Source of the DNA: JBBQXY01 sp051004815
GTDB lineage: Bacteria > Chloroflexota > Ktedonobacteria > Ktedonobacterales > Ktedonobacteraceae
DNA: 26,232 bases
Reading direction: 5' to 3'
NCBI GenBank assembly: GCA_051004815.1
Contig: JBPCJY010000021.1
Location: 1-26,232 of the forward strand
Numbering within the stretch: position 1 is the first letter of the stretch; each line of letters begins with the position of its first letter. Made by a program: the position numbers and the translations under genes. Below, one piece after another: positions 7,344 through 15,344 of this stretch. The notes below the pieces were generated by a model. The model worked only from the letters and a program-made list of their open reading frames with translations, made no database searches and was not told where the DNA came from.

Positions 7344-8113
7344 TTGGATAATTTACCAAAAATCGTAGCACAGGAAATCACCAAAAACGACGTGGTTGAA
7401 GTGTCTGACTGGGTAAAATCAGCTCTTGAAAAAGCTAAAGCACTTGTTTCTTATCCGCACGAGAAAAATTTAGCCAATGAGCTTATTCAACAGGCTTTTC
7501 AATCAGCAGCAAGTAAAGGCTGTTCTGTAGGAATTTCGTTAGCAGCCGCCTTCGACTTGTTTGTGGCAGCAGAATACTATAGGAGTGTTGCTCATAGAGG
7601 TTGGTACTATTGCCCGCTCGGTGAACCTGCCCTATTTTACCCTTTTACAAATACGTGTCCACGATGTGTGCTTCAAAAGGCGTTTTACTATGAAGCTGCA
7701 AATAAGCCTGAATCTGGCCTTATTGGTCAAGCAACAGCTCGCTTACTGAGTGTGTTCTTGGAGCAACTGTTTACGAGAACACACAGGCAGTTAAAAATAT
7801 ACCGAGGTGTTGAGCCAATAGATATGCTCATATTCGATGAACTCGAAAATATTGTATTGCTTTCAGAAATCAAAGCTGCCATGCGGCACGCCACTATGAA
7901 GAATACTTAGCTTCTCTCGAAGATATTGTATGGATGTTAGATAGAAGTCGAAAAGCGCAGAAAGTAGAGGACTTAGCTCCCGAAACTGACGTTTACAATC
8001 TATTCGATGGTATAATCTCATTTACAGAGAGCCACTCACGAGATGAGTGGATTACAAAAAATTTCAGTTTTTTCACTTTGAGAGAATGTTATGGTCACCA
8101 ATCATATCGCTAG
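7344..8113 (+). pseudogene. PD-(D/E)XK restriction endonuclease, frameshifted
   Basis: The frame opens at TTG 7344, behind the ribosome-binding site AGAGGAAG, and runs 188 codons to 7910. The first 179 residues look like a type II nuclease: EPID160 followed by LLSE175IK177 gives a D-x14-E-x-K active site. C90, C105 and C108 (GWYYCPLGEP, CPRC) suggest a structural metal site. From about 7880 the -1 frame continues for 77 codons (HAARHYEEYLASLEDIVWML...) to TAG 8113, so one base appears to be missing near 7880; the intact protein would be about 256 aa. The reconstructed 3' end overlaps the methyltransferase start by 23 bp, typical of a restriction-modification pair. Recognition sequence unknown. 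AT-rich composition suggests transfer. Confidence 0.65.
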
Positions 8114-9229
8114 ACGTGTAGGCCCCCTCGTACAAAAACGGATCAATCATTTAGAGATAGGGGATAAAATGCAAGACCTTCCTGAAGAGCTTTGGCATAA
8201 GAGTTTCCGTTTTTATGTGAAAGAGGATCCAAATCGACAAGGAGGGCCTAATTTAAGAATGCTTCGGCTAGACCCTGTTAAACCTGCGCCAACAGTGACA
8301 GGGTATGTCTTTAATAAATTTGTACATCCATTTGAAGACCGCTTTATCACCGTTAGAGAGGCGACCCGTCTGCAAGGTTTTCCTGATGCACTGAAATTTG
8401 AGGGAACGTTAACTAGCACTCAGCTCCAAATTGGCAATGCTGTTCCTATACCTCTTGCAAAAGCTGTCTTTGAAACAATCTTACAGTCGGCAGCAAAATT
8501 TGGCTTTCACAACAATCTTACGGCACTCAGTCTATTCAGTGGGGCCGGTGGTACGGATATTGGAGCAGCAGAAGCTTCTCACAAAAAGCAAAAGGTTTGC
8601 ACAAAAATCGCTTTAGATACATGGCACGATGCATGTAAAACGCTGCAAGGCTATACGGGTTCTTCAACGAATGTTATTCATCGCGATATTTTACAAGTGA
8701 AAGAACCATTACACTTTTGGGGAACATTTTCTAAAGAAGGACAGCCGCCCGATTTGATATATGGAGGCCCGCCATGTCAGTCTTTTAGCCAGGCTGGTAA
8801 GCAAAAAGGCACGAGCGATGATCGCGGACAATTAGTGTTTGAGTTTCTTCGTTTCATCGAAGCTTTGCATCCCCCTTTTTTTTCATGGAAAACGTCTCGA
8901 ATCTTAAAGGCGTTGGTGGTGGATCGCTTTACCATCAAATCATCAAACGCATGCAGGAGTTAGGCTACAATACTACGGTTGGAGTATTGTTAGCGGCTGA
9001 TTTTGGCGCACCACAATTGCGCCGTCGGCTTATCTTCCTCGGCTGTCGCAAAGATATAGGGACATTACCATTGCCTGAACCAACACATTGTGAAACCGAT
9101 AGCCTCTTCCTACCAGCATACACTACCGTTGGTCAGGCTTTTATAGCTCTACCTGATGCCGAATTTAGTAATCATATTTCCGGATATCAACATCAGCAAG
9201 CATCACTCTATTCTATAGATGAGTCGTAA
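8091..9229 (+). pseudogene. Circularly permuted cytosine-C5 DNA methyltransferase, frameshifted
   Basis: The C5-methyltransferase motifs occur in the order IX, X, I, IV, VI, VIII. Motif IX is RFITVREATRLQGFPD (84-99) and X is QIGNAVPIPLAKAV (113-126). Then come motif I ALSLFSGAGGTDIG (145-158), motif IV GGPPCQSFSQAG with nucleophile C229, motif VI MENVSNL and motif VIII QLRRRLIF. Conventional enzymes place IX and X last; M.BssHII is a known precedent for this permuted order. The N-terminus begins TNHIARR and the C-terminus ends near SNHISGY, so both ends fall at the same point of the target-recognition region. The frame breaks at C5T8 (8871-8883): ending PPFF-SW in frame 1, while MENV resumes from 8885; a ninth T would restore PPFFFMENV. 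It pairs with the nuclease upstream. Whether it is active depends on slippage or an assembly error. Confidence 0.82.
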
Positions 9230-9358
9230 GAAAAACACTTTATTCCTATCTCACTCCCAGCAAATAGTTTCTGGTAGTTCTTTATAAAGGAATATCTGTC
9301 AGAAAAACCATAACTTCGCCAATTCCGACGCAAATGTCGCCAGCTACTTGAGCTCAAT

Positions 9359-9835
9359 TCAGGGCTGCTCGACACCTCTGCTGCGATAGCGAGTTTCGGC
9401 CTCCCGCTTGAGCCTCTGCAACGAATCCTGTACGCCAGTCTCGAACGCTTTGCCGCCAAATGTTTTGAGCACCCAGCCCCACCAACCTGGCGGGAGAGTG
9501 AAGTCTCAGCCAAATTGCACGCGACAGGAGGCAGTGTCGATAGCTGTGCAGGTGAGGGTTGTTTCGTTGACGGTGCCTAGTGGAAGCGTGACATGCAACT
9601 GGATCTGATGCTTTTCAGGATTCACCATCTCTACCCTGAGAGTCACATCCCACTTCCTGCCCAATCCCGATGTTTTCGCATAGAGCACCTGCCCGGGCGA
9701 GGCTTTCCCCTCCGGCACGATGCGCTCCGTGCATGCATCCCACCATACATCATAGAGTGTTGGCTCCGAAAGCAGTTCCCAGACGCTTTCAACTGGGGCT
9801 GCGACAACTGCTGTTGGGCATACGGTAAAGCCCAT
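9359..9835 (-). pseudogene. SRPBCC (START-like) family protein with in-frame stop
   Basis: The start at 9835 follows AAGGAGG. The first 109 codons read as a polyketide-cyclase/dehydrase-like SRPBCC domain (VAAPVESVWELLSEPTLYDVWWDACTERIVPEG, GRKWDVTLRVEMV). A TGA at 9506-9508 interrupts it, but the same frame continues for 49 sensible codons (FTLPPGWWGWVLKTFGGKAF..., SLQRLKREAETRYR) to TGA at 9359. That matches the usual C-terminal helix and family length of about 150 aa, so a single nonsense change is the likeliest reading. It follows the VOC gene by 24 bp and is probably in the same operon. The DNA from 9230 to 9358 contains no gene I can see. Confidence 0.65.
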
Positions 9836-9859
9836 ACGTTTTCCTCCTTATCAGCATTT

Positions 9860-10279
9860 TTAGTCAGGGAAGAGCTGAGGATTCCAGGCGATTTCCCAAA
9901 CATGCTGATCTGGATCTTGGAAATAGCCAGCATATCCCCCATAGAAAGTCACTTGTGCCGTTTTGATGATCTTGGCCCCTGCTTGTTGTGCCTGTTCCAT
10001 CACCTGGTCGACTTCCTCTTGACTGCTGACATTCTGAGCAAGGGTAAATTCCGTCGCACTGGGAGCTTGAACAGGAATGGTGGTGTCGTGAGCAATACTC
10101 TTTCTTGGCCACAGAGCAAGCTTGACACCGTTTTGTAAATCAAAGAAGACGACAGCTCCATGTTCAAATTCTTTCCCAATGATGCCTTGCGTTGGGAGAC
10201 CAAGACCGTCGCGATAGAAGGTCAGCGACTTGTCCAGATCATCTACGCCCAAGGTAATGATCGTAATGCGTGGTTTCAT
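9860..10279 (-). CDS. VOC (glyoxalase/bleomycin-resistance) superfamily protein
   Basis: 139 aa with the vicinal-oxygen-chelate pattern: ITIITLGVDDLDKSLTFYRDGLGL at the start of the first module, EHGAVVFFDLQNGVKLALW, and a second module ending GYAGYFQDPDQHVWEIAWNP with the terminal metal-ligand Glu. Family members are lyases, dioxygenases or binding proteins; the DPDGH(x)WE-type ending is common in uncharacterised glyoxalase-like proteins, so no substrate can be given. GAGGAAAGGGA lies about a dozen bases upstream of the ATG. It probably heads a two-gene operon with the interrupted SRPBCC gene. Confidence 0.85.
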   Translation of the reverse strand: MKPRITIITLGVDDLDKSLTFYRDGLGLPTQGIIGKEFEHGAVVFFDLQNGVKLALWPRKSIAHDTTIPVQAPSATEFTLAQNVSSQEEVDQVMEQAQQAGAKIIKTAQVTFYGGYAGYFQDPDQHVWEIAWNPQLFPD

Positions 10280-10420
10280 CGAGGTCGTATCCCTTTCCTC
10301 TCTCTTTTTAGGAACAGTGCTTTCCCGAGTTGGATGTGCTTCAGCAGTGTTGATCTGCTTTCCCTGAATGAGCTTGCCACCAAACCTGTGTCAGAGCTAC
10401 TTATCTGTCAAACGACAACA

Positions 10421-11821
10421 TCATGCGATCTTACGGCGCAAAGCAAAAATAATACCCACCCCGATTAAGACCCAGATCAGCAAAATATAGGGAATGAGAT
10501 TGAGCGGCGGTGCCGCCGGCGAAATGAGTAGGAGGACGAAGATGCCCACAATGAGCAGCGTACCCAGCACAGGGATGATGCCATGCCGAACGAGACGAAA
10601 GTGTGCCCGGCCCTTACGCCAGAAGAACCTGATGCTGGCAACACAGACCAATGCGTAGATCAGTAAAACGAAGAGGGCATCAAGCGTACCGAGAAAGCCA
10701 AAGGCTCCAATTGGCGTCATCACGAAACCAAGGATGAGGCCAATGACCAGTCCAAATCCGCACAGCGCGGTAATAGAGCCTACCGGCGTCTGGTGTGTCG
10801 GATGTAACCACGCGACCCAACGTGGAAAGAGGCCATCGCGTCCAACGGTATACATAATGCGTGCGCCAGCATTGATAATGGCTAACGCCGCTCCGAAAAA
10901 TGAGAGTACACCAACCAGATCAATCAATACAACGAAAAACGGCCCGCTATAGATGCGACCAATCGTATCGAACGGGGCGGGATCATTGCCGTAGCCGCTC
11001 ACCATTTTGTTGATGCCGTATCCCACCGTGCCAACATAGGCCATGAGGACATAGAAGAGGCCGACAACGATCATCGACTCGAAGACGGCACGGGGAATAT
11101 TGCGATGCGGATTGCGCGTCTCTTCTCCCAGGGCCGCCGCCGTTTCAAAGCCGATGAAGCTCAATACCGCCAGCACGATGCCCACCGTGATATCTCCCCC
11201 TTGCGGAATCGTACTCGTAGTAAATGGAACAGCAGTCAGCCCTCCCTGCTGACCAACGTGGAGCAAGACAATTACCGCCAGGACAAGGCACACCCCTATC
11301 TCGAAGGCCAGGAAGGTGAGATCAACATTCAAGGATTCACGAATACCCCAATAGCATAGCGCGAAGGCAATGCCCAAGGCCAGCACAAACCAGAAACTCC
11401 AGTGCAGGTTGATGCCAAACCAGCGAAAAACGAGTGTCTGGAGGTTAGCTCCCAGCAGGATAAACGAGTAGGGCACACCGAGCGCAACGGCGATCAGCCC
11501 AATCCAGGCCGTGATGAAACCAGCACGCTGACCAAGGCCATCCGTTACAAATGTATAGGCCGAGCCACTGGAAGGTATTTCGCGTGAGAACTCGCTGTAC
11601 TGGTTGGCGACCAGCAGTGCCAGTACAAAGCCAATGATATAGCACAGTGGGATAGCGGCTCCTACCTGTCCGGCCTGGGGAATGGTGTTGAAAAATATAG
11701 AGGCGGCGGGCGACATGACCGCCACTGAGATCACGATAGCATGGCGCAAGCCAAGTGCATTGTGCCGCAAGGACGCGGTAGGTGTTGTTTCGGGCGAGGA
11801 AGAGGATGTGGCATCGCTCAT
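10421..11821 (-). CDS. APC-family amino acid permease
   Basis: 466 aa with about 12 hydrophobic segments. Helix 1 has the unwound-helix type signature SVAVMSPAASIFF. The sixth-helix/loop motif FIGFETAAALGEETRNPHRNIPRA is diagnostic for APC transporters, which are proton- or exchange-coupled importers of amino acids or amines. The start overlaps the end of the FAD-oxidase gene by ATGA (11818-11821), so translation is coupled. This suggests it imports the substrate of the two preceding enzymes. No terminator is obvious after it; a 141-bp gap with no recognisable element precedes the VOC gene. Confidence 0.9.
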   Translation of the reverse strand: MSDATSSSSPETTPTASLRHNALGLRHAIVISVAVMSPAASIFFNTIPQAGQVGAAIPLCYIIGFVLALLVANQYSEFSREIPSSGSAYTFVTDGLGQRAGFITAWIGLIAVALGVPYSFILLGANLQTLVFRWFGINLHWSFWFVLALGIAFALCYWGIRESLNVDLTFLAFEIGVCLVLAVIVLLHVGQQGGLTAVPFTTSTIPQGGDITVGIVLAVLSFIGFETAAALGEETRNPHRNIPRAVFESMIVVGLFYVLMAYVGTVGYGINKMVSGYGNDPAPFDTIGRIYSGPFFVVLIDLVGVLSFFGAALAIINAGARIMYTVGRDGLFPRWVAWLHPTHQTPVGSITALCGFGLVIGLILGFVMTPIGAFGFLGTLDALFVLLIYALVCVASIRFFWRKGRAHFRLVRHGIIPVLGTLLIVGIFVLLLISPAAPPLNLIPYILLIWVLIGVGIIFALRRKIA

Positions 11822-13176
11822 GAGCGTTCTCCTTGTGGGGATGTATTTTTGCTGGAAGCGGGAACTTCCGGTGGGTTGGCCGCGAACAAGGCACGCAAAT
11901 AGCTATTGAGAAACATGCCTTGCGGATCAAGGTCGGCCCGAATGCGTTGGAAATCTTGCCACCGTGGATAGAGTGTGCTGAGTTCGGCAGCGGTTCGCGT
12001 GTGCAACTTGCCCCAATGTGGACGACCATTGTAGCGTTTGAAGATCTCTTCGATGCCACGAAAATATGATTGGTAGGGCATTCCGCGGTACATATGCACG
12101 GCGATATACGCCGAATCGCGCTGGTAGGCAGGGCTGAGCCAGATATCGTCGGCATGCACAAAGCGACATTCCACAGGGAAGTGTACGCGGAACTGGTACT
12201 GCTCAATGCATTCCTGAATTTCGTTGAGCACCGCGCTCATATACTCTGCCGGAATATTGTACTCCATCTCCTGGAAGCGCACCAGGCGCGGCGTGGTAAA
12301 CAAGCGGTGGCTATAGTTGATCTCGTCGATGTTGGCAATGGACTGTGCCGAGATAGCGCAGACCGTTTTGCAGAAGCGGGGAAACATGCGGCAAGCCTCC
12401 GAAAGCAGCCAGTAGACGCCGTTTTCGAGCACAATTTTGTTGAAGTTGCCCCAAAAGCTGCTTTTGCTGACCGGCTCGGTCGTTTCATTCAGAAATTTGG
12501 CCTGCACGCCCTGGGTATAGGGGAACCAGAAGAATTCAAAGTGGCTATTGTCCCGTTTATACTGCTCAAGGTTCGCCAGACAGTCGTTGAGCTGCTTGCG
12601 ATAGCCCTGATAGTGCATGCGTTTGGCGGGAACGACGCGCAATTGTACTTTCGCGATAATGCCAAGGGTACCCAAAGATACTTGTGCAGCCTTGAAGATA
12701 TCAGGATTGCGTTCGGGCGAACATTCCAGGATTTCGCCAGAGGCCGTTACCAGCGTGAGGCCCTCTACCTGGGTTGACAGAGAACCGAACTTTACTCCCG
12801 TGCCATGGGTGCCAGTACTGATGGCACCGGAGATGCTTTGTACATCAATGTCGCCCAGATTTTCCTGGGCCATGCTGTGCTCAAACAGGGCGTTTCCCAG
12901 GTGCTTGAGCCGCGTTCCTCCCAGCACGGTCGCCCTGCTGGTGGTGGTATCGATGGTTTCGATGCCCTGTAAGTTATCCAGTGACATCAGTACATCGTCG
13001 CTCTGCACCAGTGGTGTGAAGGAGTGACCCGCCCCGACAACTCGTACATGACGCCCATCGCGACTATACTCCTTTATCAAGCGTGCCAGCTCGTCAATAG
13101 TGCTGGGTGTGACAAGCTGGCGTGGCGTACCTTTCACTGAGCCTGACCAGTTGCTCCAGCGTTCCGTCGTAGCCAT
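11818..13176 (-). CDS. FAD-linked oxidase, D-arabinono-1,4-lactone/alditol oxidase family
   Basis: I prefer ATG 13176 over the frame's first ATG at 13218, because AAAAAGGAGGTGCCAG precedes it; this gives 452 aa starting MATTERWSNWSG. Residues 20-190 are the VAO/PCMH FAD-binding fold: VVGAGHSF with H51 at the position that binds FAD covalently in alditol oxidase, and SISGAISTGTHGTG around residues 120-133. The C-terminal ALO domain has RPHWGKLHT (385-393) and the closing MFLNSYLRALF. The family oxidises sugar lactones or alditols using O2. It lies 29 bp after the PLP-enzyme gene and overlaps the permease, so it belongs to their operon. Substrate unknown; the pairing suggests a hydroxylated amino acid or polyol. 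Confidence 0.85.
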   Translation of the reverse strand: MATTERWSNWSGSVKGTPRQLVTPSTIDELARLIKEYSRDGRHVRVVGAGHSFTPLVQSDDVLMSLDNLQGIETIDTTTSRATVLGGTRLKHLGNALFEHSMAQENLGDIDVQSISGAISTGTHGTGVKFGSLSTQVEGLTLVTASGEILECSPERNPDIFKAAQVSLGTLGIIAKVQLRVVPAKRMHYQGYRKQLNDCLANLEQYKRDNSHFEFFWFPYTQGVQAKFLNETTEPVSKSSFWGNFNKIVLENGVYWLLSEACRMFPRFCKTVCAISAQSIANIDEINYSHRLFTTPRLVRFQEMEYNIPAEYMSAVLNEIQECIEQYQFRVHFPVECRFVHADDIWLSPAYQRDSAYIAVHMYRGMPYQSYFRGIEEIFKRYNGRPHWGKLHTRTAAELSTLYPRWQDFQRIRADLDPQGMFLNSYLRALFAANPPEVPASSKNTSPQGERS

Positions 13177-13205
13177 CTGGCACCTCCTTTTTTCTGCCCT
13201 GATTG

Positions 13206-14471
13206 TTAGATGAAACACTGACCATCACCACGATATGTCGTGACCTCTTCCTGAATTGTGCCATTTGCTACCAGGAGCAGGTGCGTAAAGCGTTCACACA
13301 GTTCACCGGCTTTGCTGTGGCGCATAAAAATGGGGTCGCCGAGGTGTAAAGGTATGCTGCCCTTGTACCTGATAGGTGTCTGCACTTCCCCCGCGCCTTC
13401 GAGTGTATCAAGTTTTGCGCTCGGCGGTAGATATGGTTGTGGCTGTTTTTCAGGACCAACGGAGCCGGAGGCGATGTAGCCACCGCCCAGGCAGGTGTAG
13501 ATAGCTGAGCGTGGATGACGTACGATCTCAATCGCGTAACCGGCAGCAGGTTGGTAGCGGAAAGCGCGGTAATTATCGAATAAAGCTGGAGCATAGAAGC
13601 CTGAGCCGACCGTAATCTCGCTTACCCCTGCCTCGGCACGGGTAGTGGCTATGCTGCCCGTGCCACCGCCGTTGACAAAGCGGAGCGGGAGCTTATAGGA
13701 TTCGACCAGTTGAATGAGGGCCGCACGGCGTTGAGCCAGGTCATGTATTGAGCGTTGCTTCAGTTTCTGCACAATGGTGTTCCTGGCCCTCTGCCCTGGG
13801 AAGTTGTCACCAACACCGGCAATCTGCGCCTCGTAGCCCATCAGCCCATCAAGCCAGACATGTGAGGAAGCCATGATGCGTTTGATGACTGGACGTGCCT
13901 GCTTCGCGGTATGTATGGGGGAACGCCATACGCCAAAATGGAGGCCAGGGAGGCTCATCGACATATCAATTTCAAGGCACAATGGCAGGCGCACGTTATA
14001 TGTGCGTGCTACCGCTTCAACCTGTACAACATGCTCGATACTATCAATCATGAGCGTGATATGCGCACCAGAGGCTGTTGCCTTCGCAACGGCGGCAATA
14101 TCCTCTTTATTCCAGGCGGGATAGCCGATGAGCAGATCGTCAATGCCCTGTGAGGCCAGATAGACCGCTTCCTGGCAGGTAAAGCACATGATGCCCTGAA
14201 AACACGGGTCCGCCGCGAGAATGCGCCGAATGATGGCCACACTGCGCAGCGACTTGGAGGCGAGACGGACACGCTTCCCATGAGCTTGCTCTACCACCTG
14301 ACGGATGTTCTGCTCAAGCAGGTCAAGGTCGAGATAGGCAAAAGGCATAGGGCGACCAGCAAAGACTTCTTTGTAATACGTGTAGTTGCGTGTAGGGGCC
14401 GATTCAGCTTGCGCTATTTCTTCTGACGTAATATTCTGTTCTTGCTGTCTTTCCACTTGCTGATCCTGCAT
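13206..14471 (-). CDS. PLP-dependent alanine-racemase-fold enzyme (amino acid deaminase/aldolase, DSD1-like)
   Basis: 421 aa. Residues 40-270 resemble the alanine-racemase N-terminal TIM barrel: PFAYLDLDLLEQNIRQV, the PLP-lysine segment RLASKSLRS (K73), and the phosphate-binding FVNGGGTGS. The C-terminal part holds GDPIFMRHSKAGELCERF, with H385 and C392 spaced like the metal ligands of D-serine dehydratase/D-threonine aldolase relatives. The reaction is therefore likely deamination or retro-aldol cleavage of a hydroxy amino acid, but substrate is not determined. GGGAGG precedes the ATG. It is 38 bp downstream of tetR and 29 bp upstream of the FAD oxidase, making it the first structural gene of the operon. 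Confidence 0.85.
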   Translation of the reverse strand: MQDQQVERQQEQNITSEEIAQAESAPTRNYTYYKEVFAGRPMPFAYLDLDLLEQNIRQVVEQAHGKRVRLASKSLRSVAIIRRILAADPCFQGIMCFTCQEAVYLASQGIDDLLIGYPAWNKEDIAAVAKATASGAHITLMIDSIEHVVQVEAVARTYNVRLPLCLEIDMSMSLPGLHFGVWRSPIHTAKQARPVIKRIMASSHVWLDGLMGYEAQIAGVGDNFPGQRARNTIVQKLKQRSIHDLAQRRAALIQLVESYKLPLRFVNGGGTGSIATTRAEAGVSEITVGSGFYAPALFDNYRAFRYQPAAGYAIEIVRHPRSAIYTCLGGGYIASGSVGPEKQPQPYLPPSAKLDTLEGAGEVQTPIRYKGSIPLHLGDPIFMRHSKAGELCERFTHLLLVANGTIQEEVTTYRGDGQCFI

Positions 14472-14509
14472 GGTTGTGCCTCCCTGCTATTGTGTCTGCA
14501 CTTAATAAA

Positions 14510-15121
14510 TCACGCGGAAGGTTCTCCCTCGGCCAGCGCAATTACCGCGTGGATAAGATGATCCAGATCGCGTTGCGCCTGAATAGTATCGCGACCACCA
14601 CTGATAAACTGCAAGATGAGGCCATCTAAACCCGCGATGATGAAGCGTGCCAGTTCCGCGAAGGAGATGGCGCATGGCTTGCCCGCGGCGGCAAAGTTCT
14701 GTTCGAGCAGCGTTTCAACGAGCGCACTATAGCCATCGTACTGTTGTTTAGCGAGCCAGGCGGACTCTGGATGGCGCAGCGCATAGAGGGTGAGTTCGTA
14801 CTGCATCACTTGCAATTCGGGAGCCTCCTCGACGTGCAACCAGAATGCTCGTATGCTTTCAGCAATAGCTTCAGATAACTCATTGGAAGCGGATATACCT
14901 GCTTGCACCACCTCCCCGGTCGTGCGCATCATCTCTTGCAATACGGCAAAAAGTAGATCATCTTTGCTGCCGAAATAGTAGCGCAATGTAGCCTGATTGA
15001 CACCGGCCTCAGCCGCGATTTTCCTGGTAGTTGTTTCCGCAAGGCCCTCGCGTGCGATCACCCGCAGTGTTGCCGCGAGTATATCGGCCCGCCGTTCGGC
15101 AGCAGCCGTCGTTCTTGTCAC
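14510..15121 (-). CDS. TetR-family repressor of the oxidase/permease operon
   Basis: 203 aa from a GTG start (15119-15121), preceded by AGGGAACAG. Residues 10-57 are a TetR helix-turn-helix (ADILAATLRVIAREGLAETT, IAAEAGVNQATLRYYFGSKDDLL); the rest is the helical ligand-binding and dimerisation domain. It is transcribed first in a minus-strand operon with the PLP enzyme, FAD oxidase and permease, and is divergent from the degraded MFS gene. A perfect palindrome sits at its own transcription start, so autoregulation and control of the whole operon are likely. The inducer is presumably an operon substrate, which is inference. Confidence 0.9.
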   Translation of the reverse strand: MTRTTAAAERRADILAATLRVIAREGLAETTTRKIAAEAGVNQATLRYYFGSKDDLLFAVLQEMMRTTGEVVQAGISASNELSEAIAESIRAFWLHVEEAPELQVMQYELTLYALRHPESAWLAKQQYDGYSALVETLLEQNFAAAGKPCAISFAELARFIIAGLDGLILQFISGGRDTIQAQRDLDHLIHAVIALAEGEPSA

Positions 15122-15154
15122 ACCTGTTCCCTATCTGGTTGATGTAAAGAAATG

Positions 15155-15202
15155 TATTCAAGCGATTGAATAAAGTATACTGACGAGATAGATGGTTGTC
15201 AA
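15155..15202 (-). promoter_or_regulatory. tetR operon promoter with TetR operator
   Basis: On the minus strand, TTGACA (15202-15197) and TATACT (15179-15174) are separated by 17 bp. Immediately downstream is the perfect palindrome TATTCAA-gcga-TTGAATA (15155-15172), covering the predicted transcription start. This is the classic geometry for an autorepressing TetR operator. Confidence 0.7.
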
Positions 15203-15232
15203 GATGTTGAGGATTGTGAGCTATTTGCTGAC

Positions 15233-15262
15233 TTGACAGCATACTCTTCTATCAAGTATAGT
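15233..15262 (+). promoter_or_regulatory. Promoter of the divergent MFS pseudogene
   Basis: TTGACA (15233-15238) and TATAGT (15257-15262) are 18 bp apart. ATACT...AGTAT flanks the spacer as a weak dyad. The tetR operator is about 60 bp upstream, so control by the same repressor is possible but not shown. Confidence 0.55.
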
Positions 15263-15344
15263 GTTCCATAAGCGGAACATTCTGTTTGTCATATTGAACG
15301 AGCAGTGTTTATCTACTGAGTCAGGTGCATGAAAGGAGTATCTC

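Noticed and set aside
8876..8884. Programmed ribosomal frameshift in the methyltransferase
   Set aside because: The T8 run could slip, but I see no stimulatory hairpin or upstream Shine-Dalgarno-like element at a defined distance; replication slippage or sequencing error is more economical.
9506..9508. TGA in the SRPBCC gene as a selenocysteine codon
   Set aside because: No SECIS-like hairpin is apparent after it and the family has no Sec or Cys at such a position that I know of; a nonsense change is simpler.
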